Assembly (NCBI GenBank): GCA_944472155.2
Contig: OX235272.1
Span: 17,902,354 to 17,966,353 of the forward strand
DNA from: Trichobilharzia szidati
Taxonomy: Eukaryota > Platyhelminthes > Trematoda > Strigeidida > Schistosomatidae
Length of the DNA stretch: 64,000 bases
Reading direction: 5' to 3'
Each line of letters opens with the position of its first letter. Position 1 is the stretch's first letter. Positions 42,910 to 54,040 of this stretch are shown piece by piece. A program made the translations under genes and the position numbers. The notes below the pieces were generated by a model. The model worked only from the letters and a program-made list of their open reading frames with translations. It did not search any database and had not been told where the DNA came from.

Positions 42910-43130
42910 GTGTATATTTCGTCATGAACCAACATTATTTATATGCCAATGGAAACTAGGAGGAAATGCACAGGCTTTTCGCCCAAATTTGGAACTCTTC
43001 AGTGGCACACACTTACTACCCCATCAGGAGCCAAACTCAAGACCTTCAGGTTGTGAAACCAAGCTGATTGACCATTTAGCCACTTGTGGCGGAATTCAAT
43101 GACGCGTAAATTCTAACTTTAATTGTTTGA
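42910..43130 (-). repeat. S2 unit, old copy, minus strand
   Basis: Minus-strand copy with a CACTGAAGAGTTCC core (CUGAAGA intact), GGGCGAAAAGCC and a decayed tRNA-like head. Stem I is not conserved. Confidence 0.5.
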
Positions 43131-43164
43131 AGATGTCCCTTATAAAATTTAAAAGACTGAATAA

Positions 43165-43890
43165 TAAATAATGGATATTCTTTTCAATAAATTCGTCGTC
43201 AGGTTCAATATTTATATGGCCACTTAACTTTTAAAAATTTTGTTATTAACAACATGAAGATTTTAAACTACTCTGAAACAATAGTACCAAAATACTACAT
43301 TTCAGAAGCATCAGTAATAAATTGGATGAAAGTAATAGGGAATTTATGAATCTGTTATTTCTAAACCAGCTTAGAATAGCACTAGTAGCTCCATATAGAG
43401 TTTCAAGCGAACTGCCATGGCCTCTGCGGCTTGGAGTGTTCAGTATTTGGAGGCCTTTGGGAATTTATTCGGTACTGGATAGATGATAGAAACAGAATCT
43501 TCAATGCTATCTTTCTGGCGTGTTTGGACGAGGTGTTCTAATATATCGAAATGCTAACCAGCCGTTTATTTATCTACACTGGTAAGTGTTTCTGAGCGTG
43601 AAAAATTAGGGTTCCTAGATCAATGGTGAATAAAATAGGCTGTATGGAGGCAGTCGAATTCATAGGCACAAGATGAGATGGCTAGCCTGAATACTTTGTC
43701 TCCCACTATTATATTAATGCAGATCAACTCTTATTGATGTTTTTGTAATGTTCTAATCTCTTGGTACGATTGATTCAATGTAGTTTAAAACCTTTATGTT
43801 GCTAACAGCAATATGTCTTCAATTATTATGTCCATATCAATATTCCACCTGATGACGAATTTATCGAAAAGGATATTCTTTATTCACCAT
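43165..43890. repeat. Inverted Penelope terminal repeats around Repeat X
   Basis: 43170-43225 (-) and 43830-43885 (+) are inverted versions of one segment containing CTGACGACG / CTGATGACGAATTTATCG and GAAAAG. Repeat X, copy 2, lies between (about 43430-43610). The unit resembles a Penelope remnant with an opposite-facing terminal repeat. No coding region. Confidence 0.5.
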
Positions 43891-43899
43891 TAATTTTTA

Positions 43900-44095
43900 A
43901 CATTTATTTTGATCACAGCTTGATTCCATACCATATTTTTTGATACAAGTATGGAATTTTCAGCATGTGATATCGGTAGCTCAAATTTTGCAGGCCGACC
44001 ATAGATATTAGGTGTGCGTCGGCAGGGGATCGAACCCCGGACCATGTGTATGGTCGGCGAGAGTCCTAACCACTCTGCCACCGACCCACGTTAGT
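43900..44095 (-). mobile_element. SINE-1a
   Basis: Minus strand: GGTCGGTGGCAGAGTGGTTA head, GGGGTTCGATCCCCTGCC B box, GACGCACACC, then TGATATCACATGCTGAAAAT and the CR1-like tail to GAATCAAGC. Best-conserved head of the four 1a copies. Confidence 0.8.
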
Positions 44096-44099
44096 TGGT

Positions 44100-44489
44100 G
44101 ATACTGCACTGCTTTCAACAAACACCTTATTAAATAAGCATCCACTTCACCTTAATATGGTTGATCCCACGACTTCTCAGGACAGTTTCAGTAAGCATTC
44201 GATGATCTCTAACTCATAGTAATGATTTATGCCGAAGTCTACAGTTTCTGTTAAGAAATAAACAAATTTTTCACAGCACCTGGTTTCATAGTTCCATCTA
44301 CTTATGGTTCACAATAAGAATTTGCAAACTGCTTAACCGAGATGAATTTCACGTATACTAACTAGTCTGCCTAAGTAGATGTATAAATTTGAGGAATGTA
44401 ACTTAACGCTGCCCTCTGAAACTAACTATGCCCATAAAGACTCTGGATGGTCTTTGCTCTGAACAAACCAAAAGAACTTAGAAGTAATT
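44100..44489. other. No gene seen
   Basis: AT-rich sequence without recognised features. Confidence 0.4.
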
Positions 44490-45770
44490 CCATATTAGTT
44501 TGTTTATTAGATGTATCACACAGTAAATCAATATTATTTACTGGATGACACAGTTTCGAACAAAATTTATTGTTCATAATCATATCAATTGTAATCACAC
44601 GACTTCGAAACTTGAGTTTTATAGTTTTCTTTGTCTTCTCCTATTTGTCGTAGGGGTAGTAGAATTTTCCAGATATCTGGGTGGACAGGTGTTGAATCAT
44701 TCCTATTACGTGTATTTGCAGTTGATTCGATAAACAAAGCTTCTGTTATCAATCTCTCCCTATACCCTGTGACATTAGATTTTAAAACTGTCATCCTATC
44801 CCATCCTATTGTATGGTTGTGTGTAACTGCATGTAGTGCTATAGCTGAACTATTCTCTAGATTTCTTATCTTATTCAGGTCAACCAATCTAGATTTTGCT
44901 AGGTTTTTATGTTCAGCTAGTCTGACTGCCCCTGTTCTACTAGTTTGACCTATGTATTTGACCTGACAATCATTGCAGGCAGGGTATTAGATAAACTAAA
45001 TTGTTTTTTTAAAGGCTCCACAGGATTGATCCTTTAACCGACAAAGCTTGTTTCTAATTGAGTTTGTGGGTTTGAATGCCAGCCGCTTTTATTCCTGCCT
45101 TGTTAAGAATTCTGCGTAAGGTTTCCGAGGTTCCTTCCTTGTATGGAATTACTACTGATGATTTAGATTCCTTATTGTCGGTGTCATCATTAATATTATT
45201 GTTATTATTATTTATTATCACTATCGCTACTATCATTATTTATTTTATTTTTACATTTCCCTACATATTTCTTGACTAATTTATCCGGGTAATTATTAAG
45301 TTTCAAGGCTTCTTTTATGTGTATCACTTCCTGTTTTAGATTTTCCTTGGTGCTACTTAGTTTTTGTGCTCTGTCACTTAAACACTTTACTGATCCTATT
45401 TTTACTGACATAGCTGATGGGATGATCGGAAGTCCAAATATCTGTTTGAATGTGTGGGTTTCCTGTAAACACAAGTAGTGTTTAACTTCCCATCTTCTTT
45501 CCTTTTTACGTTGCAATCTAACAATGGAAGCTCCCCTTCCTGACTTTCCAATTCATAAGTAAATTGAATTGCCTCTACCTTCTAGTTGATGTGTTCGAAA
45601 AAGGCACTTAGAAGTGTTAAATCATTTCTCGCTGGATATGAAGTATCCTTGGTTGGTGTCAATGTTAACCGGTATATTCTGCAAACGCCTCAGTTTTCCC
45701 TTACGCCTGCCTAAATGATGATGATTTAAATGGGTTTTTTACGCTCATACTCAAATGAACCAATATGTTT
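44490..45770 (-). mobile_element. Penelope-like element upstream of protocadherin
   Basis: Minus-strand order: residual reverse transcriptase tail (RKGKLRR near 45700; GKSGRGASIV near 45530), KKERRWEVKHYLCLQ (near 45490), IHIKEALKLNNYPDKLVKKY (near 45290), TDNKESKSSVVIPYKEGTSE (near 45150), LRRILNKAGIKAA. The GIY-YIG start is CDCQVKYIGQTSRTGAVRLA near 44950-44910, followed by LVDLNKIRNLENSS, HNHTIGWDRMTVL and STPVHPDIWKILLP. The terminal repeat ends near 44490. An ATT/AAT microsatellite expands inside the linker (Asn run). It lies in the presumed intron or 5' region of the protocadherin gene. Frameshifted, inactive. Confidence 0.82.
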
Positions 45771-45779
45771 TTTTTTGAA

Positions 45780-45798
45780 TTTTGTCTTTCTGTTTTAG
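45780..45798 (+). promoter_or_regulatory. Probable 3' splice acceptor of the protocadherin exon
   Basis: A pyrimidine-rich tract ending TTTTGTCTTTCTGTTTTAG. The sequence after it (from 45799) is open in the protocadherin frame for 11 codons before the first ATG, while the TAG of the acceptor is an in-frame stop. This is consistent with a preceding exon spliced here. Confidence 0.55.
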
Positions 45799-45831
45799 TA
45801 CATTCCACAAATTCAATCGACCAGAATCCAA

Positions 45832-48800
45832 ATGTTAGTGGCTGTAATCCAAGAAACCTTCAGAATACAGATGATATATGATATAATGTGTAAATATTCA
45901 TTAAAATATTTCACTCTACTGATCTACTTCTGTGTATTTCTAAATATCCCTTTAACGAAATCTGTTCAAATCAATGAACCAAATGTATTCTATGTTAATG
46001 ATGATACAAATGAAGGTCAGAGAATCGGTCGGATAACACATTTCAATGGGAATCAACATGTCAATTTAAAATCAGGTCATTTAAAAGCAGTCATAGTTCG
46101 AGCAAATCGACCACCAGCAGCCTATTTCAGACTGAATGAGAACACGGGAGATTTGTATACACGAACTGTTATCGATCGTGAATCATTGTGCCTGAAAACA
46201 TATCAGAACGATGAACGTCCTAATTCACTGGGAAGAAATTTAAACATTGACTTTTCTGATTCAAATTATCAATCAGGAGCATTTTTGTCAAATTCAAAAA
46301 TTGTCAATCAGTGTAAATTTACTTTTCAAGTAGCTCTGCATCGTCAAGCATCTCAACAACAACAACAGGAAACACAAGAGTACCAGTCTAATGACCCTGG
46401 ACTTCATCATTTACCAGAGTTTATTGATATCCATGTCTTTGTAATTGACCGTAACGATCATATCCCTACATTTCAACCACATTCCGTTATTAACTTATCA
46501 ATTCCAGAATCTGTACCCATAGGGACACGTGTTCAACTGCCGTTAGCCTATGATCCAGACTCACCAGAGTTCAGTGTACAAAGATATGAGTTGTATCCTT
46601 TGGAATCGACAGATTTCAGCTTACACATTCAAACGACAGATGTGATACATAATGCAAATTTAATACAAGAGATAACTGGATTATTTTTAGAATTGAAGAC
46701 AACACTTGACAGAGAAACAAGAGAAAGTTATGCACTTGAAGTGAAAGCATTCGATTCACCATCAACGACATCATCATCATCCGCTTCTTCCCCTTCATCC
46801 CCTACAATGAATACATTCATACCTCGTCTAACCGACAATCGTAATGTACTGAAAATATTTCTAACTATTGAAGACATCAATGATAATGGTCCAATTTTTC
46901 AACCACAAAATTCTTCAACACAACTGGACTCACACAATGATGCAATCATCAGAACTATTCCATCATCATCGTCAACATCAACATCAATGCTCCCAGCAGG
47001 TATAATAACTTACAAAGTTGATATTATTGAATCAACTTGGCCAAAATCATCAGTTTTACAGCTGATAACAAAAGATTTAGACAGTTCAAAGTATTCTTTA
47101 ACTAGATATGAATTTTCATCAAATGTTGAAGGGATTATTAAACAATTGTTTAAATTAAATGAACATTCCGGTGAATTATTTCTAAGGCAACCATTAGACT
47201 ATGAAAAACGTACTAGTTATTCATTTGATGTATTAGCTATAGATAGTGAATATGATCGTCGTAGTAAAATGGAAAGCATTGGTAGTAGTAGTAGTAGTCT
47301 CCATTTAGTCAGTTCAAGATTACAACAGAATATATTTACATCGACAGCTAATATTCTAGTGAATGTTATAGATATTAATGATGAAGTACCAATTATTGAA
47401 GTGGATTATCTACGCGTTGATGAAACCACTGGGAGACCAGCAACATTTGCACGTATTGAAGAGAACAGTGATCCACCACAGTTTATAGCGGATATTTTAG
47501 TTACAGATAGAGATGTGAATGCAGCTAATAGTCATGTGGTATGTACATTAATGAATAAAGCGAACAAGTATCCGAGTAATCATCATAATAATAATGACAA
47601 TAAAACTAATTCAATTACAAATTCATTTCAACTTTCTGAAGTTAGACGTCAACCTGGCTTAGTTCAGTATAATGTGTTAACAGTACGTAGCTTAGACAGA
47701 GAAGTGAATGGAGCAATAACACGGATTAAAATTCAATGTTCAGACTCTGGTGAAGTGAAAAAGATTTCTGAAGCTGATTTAATTATTCATATATTAGATT
47801 TAAATGATAACTCACCGGCAATTCATCTGATCCCACAACAAACAAGTGGATCTAATAATAATAATAATGGGGAGAATATTGTATTTCTTAGAGAAAATGC
47901 ACCAATCGGTACAACTGTTGCACAATTTAATGTAACTGATCAAGACTCTGGTGAGAATAGTAGAACTAGTTGTACACTGTTAACAATGAATGATCCTGTT
48001 CTATTAAATTTAAATGATTATTTTCATGTAGATCCAGTATTGTGTAATTTAATGACACGTAAACCAATCGATCGTGAATCCAGCTATCCACCAATAGATG
48101 AAATTGACCTGAGCATTGAAGTGAAAGATCATGGTCAACCGGTACGTAAATCATCGTCGATAAGCCTTAAAGTGAAAGTTATCAATGAGAATGACAATAT
48201 TCCAGTATTTCAGAACACATTTTATCGTTTCTCTGTTAAAGAGAATTCACCTATTGGCATGAGTGTTGGTCAGATAGTGATTACTGATCTGGACGGTGAT
48301 TATGCACGATTAGATGTTCGACTACAAAAACAAGAACAACTGCCATTTAAACTATGGAAATCAGAAACCTCTTATGGGTATATTTCCATGGATCAATCTG
48401 AAGCTCAAGTTGTAGTCTATTATCTGAATACAACACGAATATTGGATCGTGAAGAGAAATCGAGTTATGAATTTGAAATTTATGCAAATGATGTCAGCGA
48501 AGATGGACTGCTGGGTCAACACAGACTACTGTCAGTGAAAAGTTTCAGTCATACAACAAGTGCAACAATTCTAGTGACAGTTGAAGATGAAAATGATAAC
48601 GATCCTGTGATTATATTTCCTCAACAACCGAATAAAACATTTATTCTTTCTAATGCGGAAAAGAAATACTATCAGTTGATGACTGTGAATGCCAATGACA
48701 AAGATCCTACATCCAATTCGTTCACATTTATGTTAGAAAATGAAGAAGAAGATTTTCTCAAATCCAATGATAATTCTAAAGGTATTGAAACTGACGAAAC

Positions 48801-50088
48801 TGATACAAAACTGTTGAAGTCAACAGAGTTAAACACCAACCCTAAATATCCAGTATCCAGTTCATTTTTAGAGATTGATCGAAGTGTAGGGACAGTTTAT
48901 TTAAGTAGAGATATTCATCAAAATGACACAGGAACTCATGCATTCCGTGTAATTGTACATGATAGTATAATCAATCCACGTACAGCTTCACTCAGGTTTA
49001 TTGTTAAAATCGAACCAGTTCCACCGAGGTCACATCAAATGAAATTGAACAGTTTACACGATAATGATCATGCTGACCGTCGATTACTTTCAGGCGAGAG
49101 TTCTGAATTCAGTGAACATAACTACGCCTTCAACAATCATTATTCCAAGCTGTCCGGTAGTCAAGATTTTTTGATTCATAGAAAGTATGACAATATGCGG
49201 ACAACTTTTGATAATCATTCCACCATGCCTTTCGCATCATCTTCACCAGGAATTTCATCATCATCATCATCATCGAAACAGTTGACACGTCGTTTAACAG
49301 GTGACACAGTATTAATCCTTTCGTTAGGTTTGATTTTGTTAATCCTTTTAGCAACTTTGTGTCTGGTGATTTTTGCACGTCATTGGTCATCAGGTGCGTC
49401 AAGTGTCCCACAGAATTCCAATGCGTCAGATAAAATTAGATGCGCCGAAATATTTTGTTGTAATCCGACTAGTGGTAGTAGAAGTATTAATGGTAACAAC
49501 AAACATCAAGTGACAAATAATGAAACCTTGAAAAAAGAAGTCATCAATATCTTTCATTCACCGGCTCCAACAAATTTACAAGACCCACAACAGATCAATT
49601 TAAACTGTGATACATTACGATCTATGGATACATTTAATGCTAGTCTAAGTGATTCATATAGTCAAAAAATGTTAGACAGTGAACATATTTATTATCGTGA
49701 TTGTAGACAATTTTCTCTTCTACCTGTGATAACAAGTCCAGTTGGTGGAGACAATGGATCATTCCCTACGGATTATACAGCCTTAAGAGCTGTAACATCC
49801 TGTAAGTGTTGTACACCACCTCCAACAGGATATACTTATAATAATAATACAGACAGTGGAAATCCACATTCCCTAGAATCTTTCACAAATGAATCTTTAA
49901 AAAGTAGTAAGCAACAGACAAATCATATTCCCAATGGTTCTACTGTCACGTATTATACAACTTTAACGCCAAGACCAAGATCTGAAAATACAACAACGGA
50001 TAAACGTAAAGTTCGTATTATGACAGTTAAAGAGAATATGGAGATGGAACCGGAAAAAAACTTTGCCAATGATTATTCAGTAACATGA
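45832..50088 (+). CDS. Protocadherin-like cell-adhesion receptor (single large exon)
   Basis: A 1418-aa single-pass type I receptor expected to mediate calcium-dependent cell-cell adhesion at the plasma membrane. A hydrophobic segment at residues 26-41 (YFTLLIYFCVFLNIPL) looks like a signal peptide; Met14 or Met19 would give a more usual leader, so the first ATG is uncertain. Seven cadherin repeats can be followed by their calcium-binding motifs: VIDRNDHIP (204-212), EDINDNGP (347-354), VIDINDEVP (513), ILDLNDNSP (654), VINENDNIP (783), VEDENDNDP (917), with DRE/DYE motifs at about 115, 292, 456, 622, 747 and 872. The seventh repeat (about 930-1060) has no DxND end, as is usual next to the membrane. 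A transmembrane helix spans about 1160-1181, followed by a 236-residue tail rich in Ser, Asn and Thr with no domain I recognise. Ser and Asn runs (about 307-322, 1140-1148) are low complexity. There is no intron, frameshift or repeat inside. Confidence 0.93.
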   Translation: MLVAVIQETFRIQMIYDIMCKYSLKYFTLLIYFCVFLNIPLTKSVQINEPNVFYVNDDTNEGQRIGRITHFNGNQHVNLKSGHLKAVIVRANRPPAAYFRLNENTGDLYTRTVIDRESLCLKTYQNDERPNSLGRNLNIDFSDSNYQSGAFLSNSKIVNQCKFTFQVALHRQASQQQQQETQEYQSNDPGLHHLPEFIDIHVFVIDRNDHIPTFQPHSVINLSIPESVPIGTRVQLPLAYDPDSPEFSVQRYELYPLESTDFSLHIQTTDVIHNANLIQEITGLFLELKTTLDRETRESYALEVKAFDSPSTTSSSSASSPSSPTMNTFIPRLTDNRNVLKIFLTIEDINDNGPIFQPQNSSTQLDSHNDAIIRTIPSSSSTSTSMLPAGIITYKVDIIESTWPKSSVLQLITKDLDSSKYSLTRYEFSSNVEGIIKQLFKLNEHSGELFLRQPLDYEKRTSYSFDVLAIDSEYDRRSKMESIGSSSSSLHLVSSRLQQNIFTSTANILVNVIDINDEVPIIEVDYLRVDETTGRPATFARIEENSDPPQFIADILVTDRDVNAANSHVVCTLMNKANKYPSNHHNNNDNKTNSITNSFQLSEVRRQPGLVQYNVLTVRSLDREVNGAITRIKIQCSDSGEVKKISEADLIIHILDLNDNSPAIHLIPQQTSGSNNNNNGENIVFLRENAPIGTTVAQFNVTDQDSGENSRTSCTLLTMNDPVLLNLNDYFHVDPVLCNLMTRKPIDRESSYPPIDEIDLSIEVKDHGQPVRKSSSISLKVKVINENDNIPVFQNTFYRFSVKENSPIGMSVGQIVITDLDGDYARLDVRLQKQEQLPFKLWKSETSYGYISMDQSEAQVVVYYLNTTRILDREEKSSYEFEIYANDVSEDGLLGQHRLLSVKSFSHTTSATILVTVEDENDNDPVIIFPQQPNKTFILSNAEKKYYQLMTVNANDKDPTSNSFTFMLENEEEDFLKSNDNSKGIETDETDTKLLKSTELNTNPKYPVSSSFLEIDRSVGTVYLSRDIHQNDTGTHAFRVIVHDSIINPRTASLRFIVKIEPVPPRSHQMKLNSLHDNDHADRRLLSGESSEFSEHNYAFNNHYSKLSGSQDFLIHRKYDNMRTTFDNHSTMPFASSSPGISSSSSSSKQLTRRLTGDTVLILSLGLILLILLATLCLVIFARHWSSGASSVPQNSNASDKIRCAEIFCCNPTSGSRSINGNNKHQVTNNETLKKEVINIFHSPAPTNLQDPQQINLNCDTLRSMDTFNASLSDSYSQKMLDSEHIYYRDCRQFSLLPVITSPVGGDNGSFPTDYTALRAVTSCKCCTPPPTGYTYNNNTDSGNPHSLESFTNESLKSSKQQTNHIPNGSTVTYYTTLTPRPRSENTTTDKRKVRIMTVKENMEMEPEKNFANDYSVT

Positions 50089-50119
50089 CAGGAAACTTAA
50101 TCAATAATTGGTTGACTTT

Positions 50120-50125
50120 AATAAA
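50120..50125 (+). terminator. Polyadenylation signal AATAAA of protocadherin
   Basis: AATAAA 32 bp after the TGA at 50088, followed by a GT-rich stretch. It is consistent with a short 3' UTR and this being the terminal exon. Confidence 0.6.
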
Positions 50126-50194
50126 GTGCAATAAGTAAGTATCATCCTGATTTTACTTACAAATGAACTAACCTTTATTTTTTTAACAGGTAAT

Positions 50195-50768
50195 ATTTGA
50201 TAACGGTTTAATTTGTACTGAACAGCTGTTTCATCTTAGTTTACCACTTGTCATCAGTACGCATCGCTGGGGTTTGAACCCAGGGCCTTCCGATCACAAG
50301 ACCAGCTTGTAGACAACCATTTAGCTACTGAAACCTAGCCCAATGGATCATGAATTCCGACTTCTGATGTCCGCTCGTGATCAAAACTGTCACCAATCAA
50401 ATTCCCGTAAACCAATACTTGATAATTATTCGAGTGCGCACTAAAAACTGGCTATATACAGGAAGTTAGCCGGAGTTCTAGTGAGAAGTCGTAGTCAACA
50501 TGGTCTACCAATTCAGGCAGTAAATCGATCACTTGTCCTTGACATTGGCTTGCGGTGGCGCTATTTATATTGGTAGAAGCTAGAATTCACGGGCTATTTG
50601 TTTGGGTCCTAGTGACTGGGTGGTATACGAGCTAGCCTTATTACCAGAAGGTCTTGAATCCGAAACCCAGTGAGCGCGTACTAATGAAGAGCCTCAAACT
50701 AGGACGAAACAGTTCTCCGACACTGCCTAGTTTTCTAGTGGTTCTCTAGATGTTGTCATTTCGTGATG
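50195..50768. repeat. S2 subfamily A head-to-head inverted pair
   Basis: The minus-strand unit 50200-50432 (head GGGTTCAAACCCCAGCGATG) ends at its 5' side with a TTATCAAGTATTGGTTTACG terminus. The plus-strand unit 50440-50768 comprises body, GTGACTGGGTGGTATACGAG, a damaged B box, AATGAAGAGCCTCAAACTAG and GACGAAACAGTTCTCC. It stops exactly where the ATT tail of the next CR1 begins. Both hammerhead cores are mutated. Confidence 0.65.
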
Positions 50769-52430
50769 AATAATAATAGTAATAATTTGCTTTATTCCAA
50801 AACAGTACTTGTGATACAGAATGGAATTCTCAGCATTTTTTTACTACAGTATTGCATCTAGTTAGTACATTATCAATAAATAGAATTCTACATAGATTAC
50901 GGAAATCACAGTTCATTATGACAACAACATATTGGCATGTTGGTTGCAAAGCCAAAGCTGAACAGTATTTGGAGGTGTTAGAAAAGTAGGTGCTAACATA
51001 TTTACTGGCGTAAGCGAGAGAAAGAAACAAAGCAGCACATAACGGAAAAATAAGAGAGAGAGAGAGAAAAGGAAAAGAAAATGTTGTACCTATAAATGAT
51101 ATGAGTTGGAAAGTCGAGGTCCAGTTGTTCTACTGACTATTTAATGAATTATAGGTGTCACGCCTAATGCTTTCTTTATCGCACAGAACACGAGCTAAGT
51201 AGGGTATGGTTGAGTTTTTGTACTTGCTGGTGCGAGCATATAGTTTTCTATGTGGGCTTCTGGTTTTGCCTGATGAGATGCAAGGGGAGAGTTGTGAGTG
51301 AAGAGGGTGGTGTGAGTTAGACGGAATGGATTTGGCCCATTTTTCACATGAGTCCATGTGCCTGTCGACCAGAATATTAACAAGCTGGTTAAGTGGCACG
51401 TTGCTAACCCTGCTGACAACCTTTAACATCCTGCGTAATGTGTTATAGTCTTTCTTCAGTAGCCCGGGAAAAACTAAGGAACAAAGGAACAATAGAGAAT
51501 AATAGGCAGAATGCGAGAGTTAACGAATTGTAGGAGTAAGGGTTGGGTTATACCAGAATGTTTCAACTTCTTGATGTAGAAGTTGAGACGGAATATTTTC
51601 TTAGAAATCACCAAGATATGAGACGACCAGGAGAGATCAGCAGATAGAATGACGCCTAGGTATTTAATTTCCGACTTGGTTTCTATTTCAGTACCATCTA
51701 TGTTGCTCACCTCGTGAGAGCCAACCAGTTTGTTTAGGTCAGATTTATGCCTGAAGGTGAAATTGACTGTTTGGCATTTGGAAGAGTTGAAGGTAAGACC
51801 GTTTTCCTTGGACCACTGGCTGATTTCTGACAGAAAGCCATTCATTTAGTTTAGAGCAGTCACTTTGACATTGGACAGGCGAAGATACAGTCAGATCATC
51901 AGCATATTTGACAAAATTAATGTCATTTGAAGATGGTAAGTCATGTAGAAAGAAAGAAAAGAGAAGTGGGGAGATTAAAGCACCTTGAGGGGCACGAGCT
52001 TCAGTGAGTGCAGCAGAAGAGGACTAACCTCTGTATACGGTGTACTGCATTCTGTTAGAGAAGTAGGAATGCAACCAGTTAGTGACCCAGGACTCAATTT
52101 TTGTCATAGAGAGCTTATTTAGCAGGAGACATTTAGGTGCAGAGTGGAAAGCAGACGTGAAGTCGAGAAACGTGCAGCGGACGTATTTTGGCATACTCGT
52201 CTAATGATGAGACGATACTGTTGTGTAAGACGGCTGCAGCATCTAAAATGCTCCTACCCTGTCTATAGGCAAATTGTTTGGGGTCTTCAAAGTTTTAAGG
52301 GAGGGTTCAAGTTTAAGAAGTACTAGTTTTTCTATAAGCTTTAGAAACGGGGAAGTGATGGCAATGGGTCTGAACTTTACGTTCTTGCTGTTTCTAACAA
52401 TTGGAACTAGATTTATCCAAATCCTCACAA
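50769..52430 (-). mobile_element. CR1-C LINE, 5'-truncated, frameshifted
   Basis: Minus strand: 3' tail at 50769-50830 (GGAATAAAGC complement), UTR, C-terminal coding 51492-51130 (VFPGLLKKDYNTLRRMLKVV to RDTYNSLNSQ) and 51845-51474 (MNGFLSEISQWSKENGLTF, DLSWSSHILVISKKIF). The catalytic region near 51910-51890 is frame-broken. LTEARAPQGALISPLLFSFF lies near 51990 and IAITSPFLKLIEKLVLLKLE near 52370. The endonuclease and ORF1 are absent. Confidence 0.87.
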
Positions 52431-52439
52431 ATCTCACAA

Positions 52440-52889
52440 TTTATTATGTCCATTTTATTCACTTGTCTAGAGAAGCTCAAAAGAGATTGTTGAAAGGAAT
52501 GTTGGAATTTAAACAAGAGGTATATTAATTGTGTTTCACCAGTTCTCAGTCAAAATGTTACGTTTTCCTAGGTGCATTGGGATCATTCTTCTGAATACGA
52601 CACAGTACCACGTAGATGTGATTATCGTTTGTAAAGTATTTATCTTGAATCATCCGTTTGAGTACTGCTCTATTTTAAAAAAGTTATTTCTGAATTTTTC
52701 GTATTGAAACGACTTTTAAATCGAGTTTGTCAGACAAAGGTATAATGTGCCATCAGATAAGTCAATTTGGAAATGTATTCTTTCGTATAACCCATTCCGA
52801 TTTCTGATGTCTTTATTTTATTACTCCGCATACTTGTTGCGTAACAACAACACTGCCTCCGGAACTATGCATTTAGACAAAGTAATACG
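52440..52889. other. No gene seen
   Basis: AT-rich sequence, no repeats recognised. Confidence 0.4.
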
Positions 52890-54040
52890 ACGTAATTTGT
52901 CTGAATAATGTAATGCATTTGCGCACAACACATTTCGAACTATCTAATCACACATGGACTTGTCATAGGAATATGTATGAAATTAATAAAGAGTTAAGAG
53001 GTGAGAAAATAAATTTAGGTCAAATTAAAAGGACATATTGAAGGTCAAAATAACAATGATCACTAAACCAAATAAAAGAGATAGAAGTAAATCTACCCTG
53101 GTATGTATCAAAACAAAGTTTACCAAGGAAGGTTTAGTGTGGTAACGAATTGTTGCTTTGGACGCATAAAGGTGGTTGAAACTTTTTAATTGCTAGGGAT
53201 TCCACAAACTTTGGGATACGTCCCAAACACGTTTTATAGATAGGTTTAAATGATGTGTAAACATCAATTTAATGTCCCGTCTCTATAATGTTTTGCGAAA
53301 GAGGATCTGTGCTCACCATTAATGGATTCTGGGGATTCTATTTGCTTCTGGTACCATTTAGGAATATGCTCTGAAGCCCTTACTTGCAGAAATCGATGAG
53401 TCCTCTCTATGTGTGTGTATCCCAACTCGCATTTAAATTGGTGAATATAATGGGATGTGACATAATTTCCTGCATGTTCTAAAAACTTAGATGGATATAT
53501 CGGCTTCACATTCTCAATTATTATGATCATAGCTGTATAAAAAGTCTTTTTGACCACAGAATTCAATCTTTGTCTGGTTATCAAGCTGCTATGATGCCTC
53601 GTATAGGGTAGCTTGCCGCTCACGCCTTTCTAAGCGACGAGTTGAAAAGTGGGTCTTGGTGTTCTGACTACTTTATATCTCCTGATGAACTTGTCTGGAT
53701 AATTATTACCAAACAGAGTTTGTGTCAACTTTCTTTCTTCCACATCAAGTGTGTCTTCGGTGCATATTCATTGGATTCTACTGAAGAGGCACCTTACTAA
53801 GCCTACCAGAAATTGTGGTAATTAAGGTACTGTCTTGTCCAGGTAGGTTTCCTATAAATAGATTGTTTTATTGATCCATCAAGCCGTCGACTAAGCAATC
53901 TATCTAGGAAAGATAAACAATTATCTTCTTCTTCTTCTACTGACGCAAGTGGTATGCTATTCTGAACTTCATTCATTCGAACAAGGCTTATCACTTATGA
54001 TTACAATTACCATACTACTATTCTTTATCTTGTGCATTTC
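52890..54040 (-). mobile_element. Penelope-like element, C-terminal part
   Basis: Minus strand: LASVEEEEDNCLSFLDRLLS and KPTWTRQYLNYHNFW (53994-53803, end of the reverse transcriptase), then RLNSVVKKTFYTAMIIIIEN and a degenerate GIY-YIG part (CELGYTHIERTHRFLQVRAS near 53420, then EHIPKWYQKQIESP). The 3' region to 52890 shares AATGTAATGCATTTG with 10680. Frameshifts separate segments. Confidence 0.78.

Noticed and set aside
49130..49411. Minus-strand coding frame inside the protocadherin
   Set aside because: It is the antisense shadow of Ser and hydrophobic codons; methionine runs come from CAT repeats.
51050..51075. CRISPR or regulatory tandem array
   Set aside because: Only a GA-rich simple repeat within the CR1 3' UTR; there are no spacer-separated repeats anywhere in the window.
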